The notes below the pieces were generated by a model, which was not told where the DNA came from, searched no databases, and saw nothing but the letters and a program-made list of their open reading frames with translations. A DNA stretch of 64,000 nt, from contig OX235270.1 of the NCBI GenBank assembly GCA_944472135.2, positions 143,421,632 to 143,485,631 on the forward strand, written 5' to 3'. This DNA is from Trichobilharzia regenti. Lineage: Eukaryota > Platyhelminthes > Trematoda > Strigeidida > Schistosomatidae. The stretch's first letter is position 1; each line of letters opens with the position of its first letter. The position numbers and the translations under genes are program-made. Positions 9,029-22,016 of the stretch are shown here, piece by piece.

Positions 9029-11569
9029 CACGCTTGTACGTGCTAATTCTTTTTAGGTAAAAATATAAGGCAAATCCAACTATTCATTATTACTTTTGTT
9101 ACTTATTATTATTTTGTTGCTTCACTCTTCTAATCAGAGCCGTTGTCGTAGTCCTTTAACGAATGGGGATACACGGGGTTCTCATATTACTATTAATTTC
9201 CATACAGAAATGAATAATCAGGTTAGGATGATTACTAAAGCTCTCGGAAACTTCTTAACATGCTCATGAGTGTTAAGTTGCATGGTTTGTAAGGCCCTAA
9301 AACAGATAACCAGCACCATCTAAACTGCAACAACACCGGTTACTGCAGAGTACCTACTTCTCATGCCAAATGCATGAGGAGTAACATTCAGCAAACAGAA
9401 TGATATTTACCCTATACAGCGTTACCAACGAGTACTTCAAAGTGTGTTGAACAGGCAGGCGAAAACCACGCAACTGTCCGCTGGGATCCACGGTAAACAA
9501 CTATGAAAATACATACTAATGGGGTAGGATGAGAAGCATAATACCTAACTCTTAGGCCATTTATATCCTACAGCCGACTCACCTTAGAAAAAATTCAACT
9601 CTCAATTTCTCTACAACTATCATTTGAATCTACGCAATCCGCACTATGAAGTAATATTCAGACGCTATCACTAGGGAAGCGTGAATAACTAATGTACTTA
9701 ACACTATGCAACCTACCTGAACTGTTCAATTGAGACTGATGGCGTCAATCATTCATTGATAATGCTGCCTGATGAAAACAACGGGTGAGTTGTTTGGCTT
9801 AAATTGAATGCTGTAATGAAACGCAGGACGGTGTAACAGCCATCAGTGTAGCCTCATCTTGATAATCTACATTATTAACCGACCACCATACAGTTATAAC
9901 TCAGAAATCCAAATCATAAGCAGCAACATTCGGTTGCTTGTTTCGCCAAATCAAGCTAGCAAAAGACAGCTTTATATTCGCATTTGTATTGTTGCAAAAT
10001 GTACAAAGGATTTATCACATCCAACACAACAGTTATACAAAAGATTTTACATGAAATTCATGCGATCGTTTACTGTGAAGCTTGCAACAGTCGACTTACT
10101 ACACGACTTCAGTTTGGTCTCACATTTAAAGACACTGAGGGAAAAAGCGTTTGGAAATGCAAGATAATATTTGAACACCTAAAATCATATCTTAGCAAAA
10201 CAAGGGAGAAAATTTGTGCTCTTTATCTGAATAGTCGCGACTTCATTGGAAGCACATTTGGGGAAGAAATGAATCAACTCAACAGAAACGCATATGACAT
10301 TTCACAAAACTTAACCTAACAAATGATGAACGACTTTTAACTTGCCCTTAAGAATCTGACACTATTCCAGTATAAAATGATCGCTGGAAGGTTCACGGTA
10401 TATAGCGATCTCAAAACGTAAGAGAATCTTAGTTCAGACATCAATCTTACCTTGGCCATCTAGGTTTGAATGATCCCGAACTTCTGAGGAATTTTCCCAA
10501 TTTTAGTTGATATTCTTTATACTACTATATCTTCATTATTACTATAATTTAAACTTCCACATATGAAGCAATGCTTTTCCTTCGTGCTAAGATATTAGAT
10601 AACAGAAACTAAAATAGTCTGTCACTCATTATGCACACACTAACCAATATTTGCTTCACTTTAGTGCACATAAATAACAACTTTCCAAATGATCCAATAT
10701 ACATTTTTCCATTGAACTATTCCCATAGCTCATTCATTTCAAGCGAATGAAGATAGAAAGCGTTACAGCTGCCAAAACTGGTTACTGAAACGGAATTAGC
10801 CCTCATTTTTGTCAACATATGAGTAAGAATCCTAGGAGCTATGGTAATGTATGAGTCTCACTGGATATATTATTTCCAAGGTTACCACGAAATGTTGAAT
10901 CGCCGTGCGAACATATCGTGTCATCACAATAGGTTACCTCAACCACTCACTCAACACCGCACGTTCTACGAAGTCTTAAGATGTGAATTAGTTCTGAAGC
11001 TGCACGTTGATACAAAAACTACTAGTGTTTTGGTCTCGTAAGGCACTAAAATTCAGCCTTCTGCAGATGCACTGCAACGAAACTGTTTTCTTGGAGGGAC
11101 TTATTTTACCCACCACATGACAATGAAATAAAACAATTCTACTTACCCCTATACTTTATAATTATTAAAACCTACCTTGGCGTCAAGACAGTGGCATTGC
11201 GGCTTCTAAAATCCGTTTGTGCTACGTGCTTGATTATGCAACATATAAGGTAGTGAGCAGAGATCCTACCATCTATATACGTTTCTATGTTTAATAGTTA
11301 AATTGAATCTCACCTTGCTGTCCATAAAAGAATTTTCCACTGAAGTAGTATTATATTTTCTTTGAGTCACATACAAACACCTTCCAGCAGACATACTTCA
11401 TTAATTTGACTTACATTGTTTCCAGAATACTTCAAAAGAAAACAAGAGACGCTAAGTAAGTTTGTTCACCATAAACATTGTGAAAGTTAAATGTACAACA
11501 CATGATCTACGAGTCATTTAAAAATTGAGATCGGAAGTATTGCATAAACATACGCACGAATGACTTGCA
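9029..11569. other. Intergenic region between convergent DPH5 and ZNF207
   Basis: No repeat family or RNA gene recognised. One frame, 9984-10319 (+, 111 codons), contains YCEACN and VWKCKI cysteine pairs, but no family match, neighbouring exon or biased codon use supports it. The region also holds both genes' 3' UTRs; no strong AATAAA close to either stop was found. Confidence 0.4.
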
Positions 11570-14500
11570 TTAAAACCGCAACTGAGGTATTCCTGACCAC
11601 GGAGAAAGTTGAGCTGGTGTTGGTGCCATCTGCGACTGCATTGTGGGCATGCCGAATGCTGAAATCAAGCAGAGAAAATTCTTTAAAATCAGGACTGTGA
11701 ATTTCTAAACAACAAATGCACTATAAATTAAAAGTCAATTTGAACGAATAATATTCTACTCAATAATTTTTCTTCAGGTTATTACAATTATAATATATAA
11801 CATTTGTTTTCGTTAAAATAAAAGCCAGTTATGCGACGGATACATTTTTTTAACGTACAACAGATTAGTTATGGGGTGTCAAAATAAATAGTCGTATTTG
11901 TGTGACAAACGTGCTAGGCTGAAATCGATTACAGAATATTGTAAATCGGGAGATAGCGGTGGCGATTAATCATAATAGATTTGTAGAGTGTGGGGTAGGA
12001 AAACTGACAAGTCAATTCAAGGTTATAAAAAGTGTTAGGTGGGTGGCTTGTACAAAGTGGTTTGTGTTTACCAGGAGATAGTAAGACTGCAATGAGAGGT
12101 TCATAATGAAATAACGAATATGTGAAATGAAACAAGTGGAGGCGTATATTGAGAAAATAGATATCACTAATAATAAATAAAAGATTCGATAGAATTGGGG
12201 GAATGTTTTCATGAAAGGCATAATTATGACGAATAATAATATCAATATAAATAATAATTGTAACGATAATATTTGTAATAATAAGCAAAGGATAACAAAA
12301 AAACCAAGAGGGTTAACGGGAAGAAGCACTCTTGGTGAGAAGAATCATCGATCCAAGTTTGGCCATTTATCCGCCGCATAACTGGCCTTTATTGTAACGA
12401 AAAAAAATATTATATTTTGTAATTGTAAAAGCCTGAAGAGAAATTATTGAAAAGAATATTCGTTCCGACTGACTTTCAATTTTATGGATATGGGAATATT
12501 TCACACTATATCTAAAAAATATGAGAGGGACTTGGTGTTTTTTTGACAATAAACCGACTATTTCAGCCACTGTCTCCTCACCCACTTTGCATATGTCTGC
12601 GAACTTTTTTTTGGTTTACAGCTTGATTCCACACAGCATTTTTGGTACAAGTGTGAAATTTTTGAGCATGGATATCGGTAGCCCAAATTTCGCAGGCCAA
12701 CCTTAGATATCAGATGTGCGTCAGTTGTTCGAACCTCGGACCATGTGCATGGTCGGCGAGAGTCCTAACCACTGTTCCACCGACGCACATATTGCTGAGA
12801 AACTTCCACAGGGTAGAAACTTATTTGTCGGTCGGAAAGTCGGCTCACCAAACCTGCCCTTTTTCACTACAGGTAGTAAAAAATAGTGGGTTTCACTACT
12901 GTCAAGAACCAGCAACATTTCTTGGAGCCTATTACAAGCATTCGGGGTACAATGATATAATCGAGTGTAATACGATTGCATACTGCAAAGGTGACAGAAA
13001 CCCGAAATAAATTTCAAGTTTGTGAACATATTTCCCCGTAGAAACAAAAAGAATGAGTAAGTTTTTTCTTCACTTAACGCAACGTGACAGACTTTTCAAT
13101 TTGAAGTCAATTATCAAGATCAAATAATTCTCGATATGGCACCAGCTGTTATTTTACCAGAAAAACACGAAACAAGAAAACAGTGGTTTAGATTTTACGA
13201 GCTCAGGGAAAACACCCTCTTCTTCACCAGGCACTTTATGATAGGTGTCCAGAGTTACCAAATTGTACTTTACACAGGCATGTGCTTGACGTGATACTCA
13301 CTCAGGCAAAAAAACAGATACGTGACTTTGCGCTTATGAGCATCCCCTTTACATGTCGCAATCGATAGATGCAGGATTGATTCCGAAAGCTTTGAACACA
13401 ACGAGAGGTGAAAACTGATCTAAAGAAAGCTGCTTGAAATCTCTGTGAAGACAGTGACCACTAAAAGACACGTAAGTCATCAGTGGAAGAATACAACGGA
13501 CAACTTCGGTCGATTAATTATCAAAAAAAGAAACGGCAAGCGAACTCTATGAGGAACTGTTCGACCGATAAAGTCACTTCAACTGAGTCCGGCGTCTAAC
13601 ACCTACCTGAGTGACTTATGGATGATGGCCATTCCACTGCCTCTAATCTAGAACAGGCAGAGCGGCGAACCAGACAGCATGACAGGGGTTATGAGTTAGC
13701 TATGCTATTAAATAGTGTGGGGATTGCAGGTAGTTCCCTTTGACAGCTGCAAATCATCAATAAGTAAAGAGGTGTTTTGCTATCGAATACGGCCATCAAT
13801 CTATGTTATTTTTAAGCTGGTATGAGCCACCCACGATAGCATCTTCCGGATGCCTTACTACATGATACGAACGCATTAGATGGGTCACAACACTACGACA
13901 CTAACTTACTGTGAAATCTGGGTTTCTTGAGGTCACAGAACACGTTGGCATCCAGTATGATAAACACTTTGTTACGGACTGATGCCCGGATATTTTAAGC
14001 ATGCGTCTATATATACAAAAATAACGATATGCCCACCAATTTTAACGGCACACTCCCACACTTCCAGCCAGCAACACGACTTGATTAACGTCTGACCACT
14101 TCGGGAGCTTTGGGTTTATCCCGTTTTGGTTTTACGATTCAAACTCCCTTGATGATCACGAATTGCCGTGATAGAGAACGCTAGATCTATGAACCAGCTA
14201 AACTATTCTCTTAAAGTCTCAATTTACCACTTGTCTCTCAAACAATTTAGGGTGTTTTGTAAAATTACACTGATTAGTAGAGATAAACCTACCTGGTGGG
14301 ATAAATCCAGGATTGTAGTTGAACGGGATTTGCGTAGAAACTGGAGGGGCGATTGGAGGGTATACAACTTGTGGCTGTGAAGGTATAAAGGGAGCAGCAG
14401 GTAGCGCAGGCGTTAGAGCTACTGATGTTGGTGGTGCTGGATTTTTAGTTGCATTTTCTAAAATGAGTTTGTATTTCGGTAGTTCGGCCCTAATTTCTTC

Positions 14501-15405
14501 CTGAAAAAAATGGATGTAATGTTAAATAAACTTACAAGAGACAAGTCATCTTCAGGATGAACCAACTCTACCACAGCTCCATTTGTTCCAGGGGCTGGTT
14601 TTTGCACTTTGGATACAGGTGTCTTTGCATTATTTGATGGAGATGAATACGCCGGGAAAGTGGCTTTAGGGGATGTCGGAGGAGACTAAACAATAAAGTG
14701 AGATAAATGATAATACCTGTTCCTCTTTTGGAGTCGCTGGTTGAGGAGGTGGGACTGGAGGTGGAGGTGGTGGCGGCGGGGGTACGTAGGATATTGGGCT
14801 GAAAATAAATTACTGCAAAAAGAACTTACTTCATAAGCGGAGGAAGAGGGACACCGTGCACTAAATATATGAGTGACAATATAACAGTTACTTACTTCCT
14901 ATGTGACTGAATGGGGGAGCAGGGGGACAGAGATTTGACATGAATGGAAGTGGGGGATGTATTGGTGGCGGTGGATAGAACGGCACACTTTCATCTTCCT
15001 TAGCCATTTTTTCGGGTGGTTCTTCATCACCTTCATAGCCGAACTTCTGTCTTTCATGCTCTATGATATCCACCTCGGGTATACCAGACATGCCGTAGAT
15101 GTCGATGACAGTACTCGTCCGGTTCGGAAGAGCATTTGGAATTTTGTCCAACTTCTCTTTATGAACCTTGAGATCGTTAGCGCCTGACTGGAGCGAGACT
15201 TACCTGATTGCAGTGAATTGACAGACCTGGCCCAGTAAAAAGTTTTCTGTGACAGTACGGGCACTTGAAGTGCTTCGCCTTTTGATGCTGAATCAAGATT
15301 TTCTCATCATCAAACTCCCGATTACAGTACCTAGAGATTACTTTATAATATATATCTGTCGTACCAGCACCACGGTTTCAACTGCTTCCTCTTCTTGCGA
15401 CCCAT
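11570..15405 (-). CDS. ZNF207: BuGZ / ZNF207 homologue (BUB3-interacting zinc-finger protein), 8 exons
   Basis: Exons: 15405-15365, 15330-15204, 15166-14896, 14860-14830, 14798-14717, 14685-14536, 14500-14293, 11658-11570; 999 nt, 332 aa, all junctions GT-AG and in phase. Starts [16 protein letters not shown], as in the family. Zinc finger 1: C13, C16, H29, H34; finger 2: C37, C40, H53, H58. Then the conserved IPNALPNRT and DIYGMSGIP block, a proline-rich linker (exons 4-5) and the GLEBS motif ([11 protein letters not shown], Glu pair at 235-236) with ELPKYK after it. In animals BuGZ binds and stabilises BUB3 through GLEBS, loads it on kinetochores and binds spindle microtubules. Shorter than the human protein (about 480 aa). 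Introns 1-6 are 34, 37, 35, 31, 31 and 35 nt; intron 7 is 2634 nt and contains a SINE. Confidence 0.93.
12607..12796 (-). mobile_element. SINE-1 copy in the last ZNF207 intron
   Basis: Minus strand: tRNA-like head (GGTGGAACAGTGGTTAGGAC as A box, GGTTCGAACAAC as a decayed B box), a body with the gatatccatgctc-like block, and a terminal hairpin region. An imperfect 17-18 bp duplication (catatgtctgcgaactt / catattgctgagaaactt) flanks it. Same sense as the host gene. Confidence 0.75.
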
Positions 15406-17790
15406 CACTAACGTAACCAACCCCTTAAAGTAACCGCGGGGATGAGGGAAGCCACATGTGTTAAAACACAATCAGTTCTTCATTGTGTAAAATCACTGAA
15501 GCGTTGAATTTCATAAATTTCCATGTATGTGCTTGTGAAATATTAAGTATTAATTAACTTCAAACACCTGGTTTCTTCTCAAAGACGCCTGGCTAGAAGA
15601 ATAAAGAGATCCATTCTGTCAAACGCTGTAACACGGGTTGCACTTCTACGCCACTCTTGGTAAATTCTTTTCGTGAATAATTTTTAGTAAAATTGTAATA
15701 TATGTTGTATGTAGTGGTGGGAACTCTCATGTTCTGGCACCCCATGTTGGCGTCCATGTCATGTGATCAGACTGCGGAACGTTGCTAGGCATATCAGTTT
15801 CGGTGGTTTGTGTTTCAGGCAAATGGAAGATTAATGCGTGGTAATTCGTTTAACATAACAGATATTTTTCCGTCGCACGAACACAATCAAATCTGGGTAG
15901 GAATCTTCGTCGATCCAACTGACTTGTTATACCAAACACTCCTCAATGCACGAATTCTAGTTAGCCTGATAAGTGCCTCTTTTCGCTAGCAGTGATGTCA
16001 ATGCGAACACTATGTTTGGAATGACCTAGTCTCTGTATTCGGCTGGAATCAGATATAACCTGTCACCGGAATAAATAACAGCAATTTCTGTTACATTACA
16101 TGTTATGAATGGTCATTACTCTTGATGGTGTTTTAATTCCTTAGTCACTCATGTAAATTCAGGTGGTCGTTGGTCCAGCTTCCATTACGTTCGGAATGTT
16201 GCTGGGAGTGGCGCTGCGGTTTTGTCCGTCTGAAACCTGCGTATCCTTGTGTTATTTGGTTGCCTGATGGAATCGCTGTTGTAATCTTGAACTTCTGTCC
16301 CCTCAATATTGTTAAGCGGTACCACAGATTTCATCACACTGAATCGTGTTCGGGAACTGTCGTAACACAATATTCAGCTATGCGGGACTCAGCAGCCTGG
16401 CAAACTGTAAAGAATATTGTAACTCAGCTTCATCGTACTTGCTTGGTTCCATCAGACTTTTTGCTGAAGTTAGGACGAACCACATGGGTTTTGGTTTACA
16501 CAGATGTAAATGTAAATATCTTCATGTCATTAAGTTGAGCGTTTTATTAGCTGACATATTTTTTGCTTACCCATATGTGGAATTATGTACTTTCCATTGG
16601 CATTTCTGGCGCAACCGCAATAACGAAAAATGGTTTTGATTGGTATCGGAATTTTTTATTGATAAACTGATGCACAAATGTTCAAAACGCACATACCGCG
16701 CTTAGAATCACCATTTGCTCGTGTCTTCTATATTGTGCTTCTCCCGCTTCCCCTTCATGTTTTCTGTGTTGCTTAACAAAGACCTTTCAGTTTTTCTCTT
16801 TGCCATTTAACGTACGGACTTTTTCCTGCTGTATCGATCCCATAGTTTGACGTTTACACGTCTCCGTTCTCCTTTTGCCATAGCACAAACAAGAACGACT
16901 CTTGGTATTTCGTTGTCCTCACGTAAGAAGTAGTCTATATGAACCTGAACCGCCTCCAGCAATCCATTTTCTTTCTTTAAGCTTTACTTTCTCTCCAACT
17001 TCGACGGTTTTGCATTTCTCTTTTCTGCTCCATTCTAGGCATAGATCTTATGTTTATGTTTCACACCTTTGATTTTTCTCATTTCGTCTGCTACCGCTTC
17101 ACTGTATGTGGTGTGGCCACATGTTGCTTTGTATTGACAGTCGTGAATTACTTACATGGAGCAACTGAGATGACCTCTTTTTTATCTCTTGGATGGAAGC
17201 GCGGTGTACTAATATAATCAGTAGGAGCTCAGTCTTCAGGTCACCCCCTCTTGGGGACAACTATCCTCAGACCCTTGGTCTTTGTTGGTCTCACCTTCTT
17301 GATACCTCGCCGTCACTTTCAAAAGCTGGATGACAATTCATCATCACAGCCTTTGGTAAATCCTGGCCTATAACTGTGTGTCTAATCGCTGCATCATTTA
17401 CGGTCTTTGCGCGTCTACCCATCATGTGAAGCGTTCCATAACCATCGGGAGGTTTTCAGACCCACTGAATGTCTGTGGAAAAGATCCTATAATATCCAAA
17501 GACCACAAGTAGAATACTCCCGTTATAGTAACCGACCCCAAAGATACCAGTCATCTTTCTTCAACCGACACTGAAGATTTACAAATGCGTATTTTACGAC
17601 ATCTCACAAACCTGGTCAGTATACTCCTAGTCTGAAGATGTCGGTTGTCCTTGGAATAGTTTGTGCTAGAATAGTCATGTTATAGATTACTGAATCTAAT
17701 GTCCTGCTGGTATAGTGTGGTGTGGAGTAATACAAAATTAGCACTTATAACAGAGTTTAAATGATGTTCAAACTTATGAAAAAATAAACA
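15406..17790. other. Upstream region of ZNF207; no supported gene
   Basis: Holds the ZNF207 5' UTR and presumably its promoter; no clear core promoter motif was recognised. A minus-strand frame at 16983-16807 (59 codons, includes FLREDNEIPRVVLVCAMAKG) reads like a protein remnant but starts after a stop and has no ATG; its family is unknown. A 122-codon plus frame at 16170-16538 overlaps an equally open antisense frame and is not convincing. Confidence 0.4.
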
Positions 17791-17799
17791 AATAAAAAC

Positions 17800-19960
17800 A
17801 AAAAGTTGGGAGGATTATATATATATACAATAAGTACAATGGCAATTAGGGTTAATGTTGTAAGGGGGGAGGAAATGGTTTATTTAATAGTACAAAGAGG
17901 GTTAGTTAATTCATGCCTAGCACTATTTTCATCACACAAAGTACGTGCCAAATACGGTATAGTGGAATTTTTATACTCAGATGTACGTGCATAAAGTCTT
18001 GTGAAAAGACTTCTTGTTTTACCTGGGTAGATACAAGGCTGGAGCTGTGGGATAAAGTGGATGCACACAGCCTGACAAAATTCCTTTAGCGAATTTGTTG
18101 CATGACGTCAAGTGCCTATCAATGACAGTGTCAACAATATGGCCAAATGAGATACCACTCACCTTACTGACAGTCTTTAGAGCTCTACAAAGTATGACAT
18201 AGTCTGTTTAAGCTATCGAGGAAAGAATAAGAGTGAACAGTAAAGAAGAATTGATAAAATGCGCGAGTTGGCAAACTCTAAGAGAAGGGGTTGAGTTATG
18301 CCTGAGTGCCTAAACTTCTTAGTGTAAAACGTCAGATGAAATATTTTATTTAGAAATCGCTAAGATATGGGAAGACCAGGATAGGTCAACAGAAAGAATT
18401 AATCCAAGATATTTAACGTATAACTTGATTTCTAAACCACTATCGTCAATTTTACATTGGAAACTGAAATTAACAGTCTGATATCTGGAAGGATTTATTG
18501 TAAGACCATTAAACGAAGACCATTCGCGGTTCATCTCAGTACAGTCTAACTAGAAGTTAACAGGCCTGAAAACAGTTACATGGCCGGCATACTTAGCAAA
18601 GTTCACTTCATCATCAGAGTGAGGCAAGTCATGCAAGAAGAAATAAAATAGAAAAGGAGAAAGGACAGTGCTGAGTAAACCATCTGGACCTAGGCTCCAA
18701 GAAGGGTTCAGCGACTGGAGATATTTTAGAAACCTGTGAAGCAGGTTTCATTAATACTTGTGGCAGTAGAAAGCTTGGCATTTGTGAGAGGATGTATGAA
18801 AGCCTTGTTTAGTGTACAAACATCATATGAATAAGGAATACTATTCATTTGGTTACCACCAGTAACCTCTTTGAAAAGTTTCCATAATATTAGCAGCATT
18901 TTTACGGGATATAAACTTCTGGTTGTAAATTAAATCCAACCTCTGCAGTCCAGACTTGATTAAGGTGTTAATTCTTTTCGAACCAATGTTATTCCTCACT
19001 TTATCTAACTTTAGCCTTTGCCTGCAGGCTTTCAAAGTCGAGGTGAGAAGAAACGGTCAAATGTGGTGTGTATTTATCTGCGACAACAAGTGTCAAGGCA
19101 AAATTTGGGATAACATGTAATACTAGAGATCAAGAGAGTCTTCATTTAAACAAGTCTTTGAGCATTCTTCTAAGATTCTGAACATTCTACTCAGAGTAAC
19201 ATCCGTGTACAACCTTTCTGGACAGGAGTGAAAGGGTTCTCTTGTGTAACTCTCCATAAATTTTAGGTTAAACCCGTATAACACAATGATCGGAGCTAAA
19301 TAGTGGGACCTTTTACGAGCTTCATATATGCCGCAGTCATTTATAAATACAAGATCAAGCAAAATATCTAGTCGGATGGGAAAGTCAACGACATTTTCAT
19401 GACCTAGCACTGTAAGAAAACTGCAGTCACAAGAATCAAAATTGACTGTCACTATGGACGATAGGTTACCAAAAGAGGCAGCAGCGAAAATAGTGAATTC
19501 ATCAGCAAGCATAGTAGTTCTGAATTGCTACAACAAGGTCTGACATAAATGTTCATGACATAAATGAATTTGTATTTATGTAGGTGTTTGGCTTGACATT
19601 TGACAGTTCTGACAATATGTATTTATATATATATCAAATATTTAACTGTTGAAACATTATTAACTTGTAGACAATCTACGATTTGATATTATATCATACT
19701 TGATCGTGCCTGTAAAAATGGCATGCATTTTCATGTAAATTTATATGTTTATATGAGAATATACATTATTATTATTATTATACAGTCAACATTATCATTC
19801 GAGAATTTTAAGCAGGCGTTGTTGGCACACAGACCATTGAGAGTTGATAATAATATATTTCATTCACATAAATTAAGCATATACATGATTGACATACTGT
19901 TTATACAGGCGTGATCATATCTGACAAGCGAAATTTGAAATGCAACACTGTTTTATGACA
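17800..19960 (-). mobile_element. CR1-A retrotransposon relic
   Basis: Reading leftwards: endonuclease C-terminal half (19512-19123, LLDLVFINDC), RT N-terminal linker (19035-18853, KRINTLIKSGL, NQKFISRKN), RT C-terminal region (18534-18346, YLGLILSVDLSWSSHIL) and the last codons (18068-17880, RSLFTRLYARTSEYKNSTIPYLARTLCDE). The RT palm is largely deleted between about 18850 and 18600. Same family as 37386-39512 and 47839-48942. Dead. Confidence 0.75.
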
Positions 19961-20432
19961 TTAAAATAGGAAAAATAGGAAATGAAACTCTAGAAACTTT
20001 GTGAGAAGTTTTTGATGTTTACTTTTAATTGAAAAAGTTACAAGATGTTGGTTTGAGTCTAAATTTTTATCTATAATATACTTATAGTAAGTCAATTTTA
20101 TGTGGGAATCACGAATGGTTGCGTTAATAAAAGGTAAGAGAGATGATTCGGAGGGGCTAAAGTAAAACACACATGATGAAGGGCTTACGATCAACACCAC
20201 CACCTTGCTTCCTCTTTGAACTGCTTCGGTCTTTTCTGGACATAGTGGAGCCATTTAGAGAGATTAAACTGTCATCATATGACATCATATGACAACTCTG
20301 TATCGCGGTACGTTCAACGTTTGCGTTACATTTTTACGTGATTCGTTACATAAAATTTATCTTGTTGTAGTACTTGCACAAGTACTATACCACTTCCATA
20401 CTTGTAACCACTAACTCTTATTTCTAATAGTT

Positions 20433-22016
20433 ATGGTTAATCAAAGTAAAAAGCAGCGAACCCAATCCCCTGTAAAACTGGTGTCTAATTTAACGTCCTT
20501 GATTGCTACATCAAGCAACACACCCCCAACAAACGGCTATAGTGAGTCACATAACTCACGTGTATGCCGTAAGCGTCGAGCTGAAACTGAAAATAAAACT
20601 GTACTGACAGCCAGTATTAGCACTACTCCTAAAAATTCGGTACCCTCTGCTCATACAGAACTCCTCCCTTCACCTTATGTGCTTATGGAGAAACTCCAGC
20701 CATCAAGCTCTTTTTCAGTACTATCTTCAGAAATAGAACTTCTAAAGTTGTCTATAGGAGAACTTAAGGCTGAGTTAAGGGAAATAAAAAACAGCAAGTC
20801 AGTAAATGCTGGAAACATCGAAACCAATACCGAGATATGCAAATTATCAGATCAGATCAGCGATATCAGATCGCAGGTCTGTGGACTGACACCTCTAACT
20901 ATCCTCATGAAAACGGTAAACCTTAACAAGCTTGACACAGAATCGGTAACTAAGGTAGATAACCTCATTAACTTTGTTACCACAGAAGTAACAAAACGAC
21001 TCGACGCAAAACTCAGTGCTATTGTCTACAACGTTCCGGACAATGAGGCAATAAAAAAGGTACAGCGCATCTTACTTAGTGAAGCGAAAATGCCTAACTC
21101 CAAGACTAAGTGCTACAGGCTGAAGAAGAGTCAACATGAAAAGTGCTGTCCTATTCGATTTCAGTTCGAAACACCGGCAGAGACCAGAAAATTCATTCAC
21201 TCCCAACACACCCTATCGCAAGCCAGAAACTACAAACATATAAAGGTCGGGGTGGACAAAACAGTTATAGAAAGGCGCGCACACAACTATCTCACTAAGA
21301 CTAATTGTGAAATAGGTAATAGGACATTGCAGCAAGCCATTATCCCCAACCCTGTGAAAGATACAGTAGACCCCACCGCATCACCCCTCTCAAAACACAC
21401 AGAAATGTCCCATCAGAGTGCAACACCAGCCGAAAGGCCACTAGATTGTAACCAAGTAACTAGTAAAACCATACCACCCATCACCGCAGAATCTAAAATG
21501 CCACTAAATAACCCCAGAAAAAAAGTTAAAACCTCCCGAAACTCGACTTTGTCCTCTCCTAGCTATAATTCCATTGGTAAAGATAAGGAAAATATGCCCC
21601 TAAATCATACCAACAAAAACAGTGGCAGCTTAAATAAGCCCACACTCCCCACGGTTAATAGTATTAGCACTCACAACGTGCTAAATCGCACCGTGGCACA
21701 CACTAATATCCAATGTCACAACGATGTCACCCTAAATATTACAAGCGGTAACAGTCAGAACTCGGCTACCAACAACTCAGGGTCTTCAGAGTATGGCACA
21801 CAAACAAATTTCGACCGGATGTATGGTACAAGTCTGCTGGGAACTAACCCAAAATGCAGTACACACGAAACCCACACAAGGACACAACTAGCATCAAACA
21901 ATAGGTGGAATAATAAGCCATGGTCATCACAAGGATCCAATCATTTTTTATCCCCCGCGTCCCTGTCAGCGTTGAAAAAACAGCTGGTAGGGATGTTAAC
22001 ACTCCTAAACCACTAG
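20433..22016 (+). CDS. CR1-B ORF1 nucleic-acid-binding protein
   Basis: 527 aa. Ser/Thr/Asn-rich basic N-terminus (MVNQSKKQRT), a predicted coiled-coil stretch at about 90-150 (SSEIELLKLSIGELKAELRE), an RRM-like segment at about 195-290 (AIVYNVPDNEAIKKV, CPIRFQFETPAETRKFI, YLTK) and a long low-complexity Asn/Ser/Thr tail. No CCHC knuckle. Expected role: coating element RNA and chaperoning target-primed reverse transcription. It overlaps ORF2 by 97 nt. Confidence 0.8.
   Translation: MVNQSKKQRTQSPVKLVSNLTSLIATSSNTPPTNGYSESHNSRVCRKRRAETENKTVLTASISTTPKNSVPSAHTELLPSPYVLMEKLQPSSSFSVLSSEIELLKLSIGELKAELREIKNSKSVNAGNIETNTEICKLSDQISDIRSQVCGLTPLTILMKTVNLNKLDTESVTKVDNLINFVTTEVTKRLDAKLSAIVYNVPDNEAIKKVQRILLSEAKMPNSKTKCYRLKKSQHEKCCPIRFQFETPAETRKFIHSQHTLSQARNYKHIKVGVDKTVIERRAHNYLTKTNCEIGNRTLQQAIIPNPVKDTVDPTASPLSKHTEMSHQSATPAERPLDCNQVTSKTIPPITAESKMPLNNPRKKVKTSRNSTLSSPSYNSIGKDKENMPLNHTNKNSGSLNKPTLPTVNSISTHNVLNRTVAHTNIQCHNDVTLNITSGNSQNSATNNSGSSEYGTQTNFDRMYGTSLLGTNPKCSTHETHTRTQLASNNRWNNKPWSSQGSNHFLSPASLSALKKQLVGMLTLLNH

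Noticed and set aside
16170..16639. Overlapping plus frames of 122 and 97 codons
   Set aside because: Two frames plus an antisense frame are open over the same DNA; no motif or splice context supports any.
19961..20254. 97-codon minus frame ending FHFLFFLF
   Set aside because: Low-complexity end and no recognisable domain; sits between two retroelements.
20272..20291. catcatatgacatcatatgac tandem as a regulatory operator
   Set aside because: A single short tandem duplication near an element boundary; nothing shows binding.
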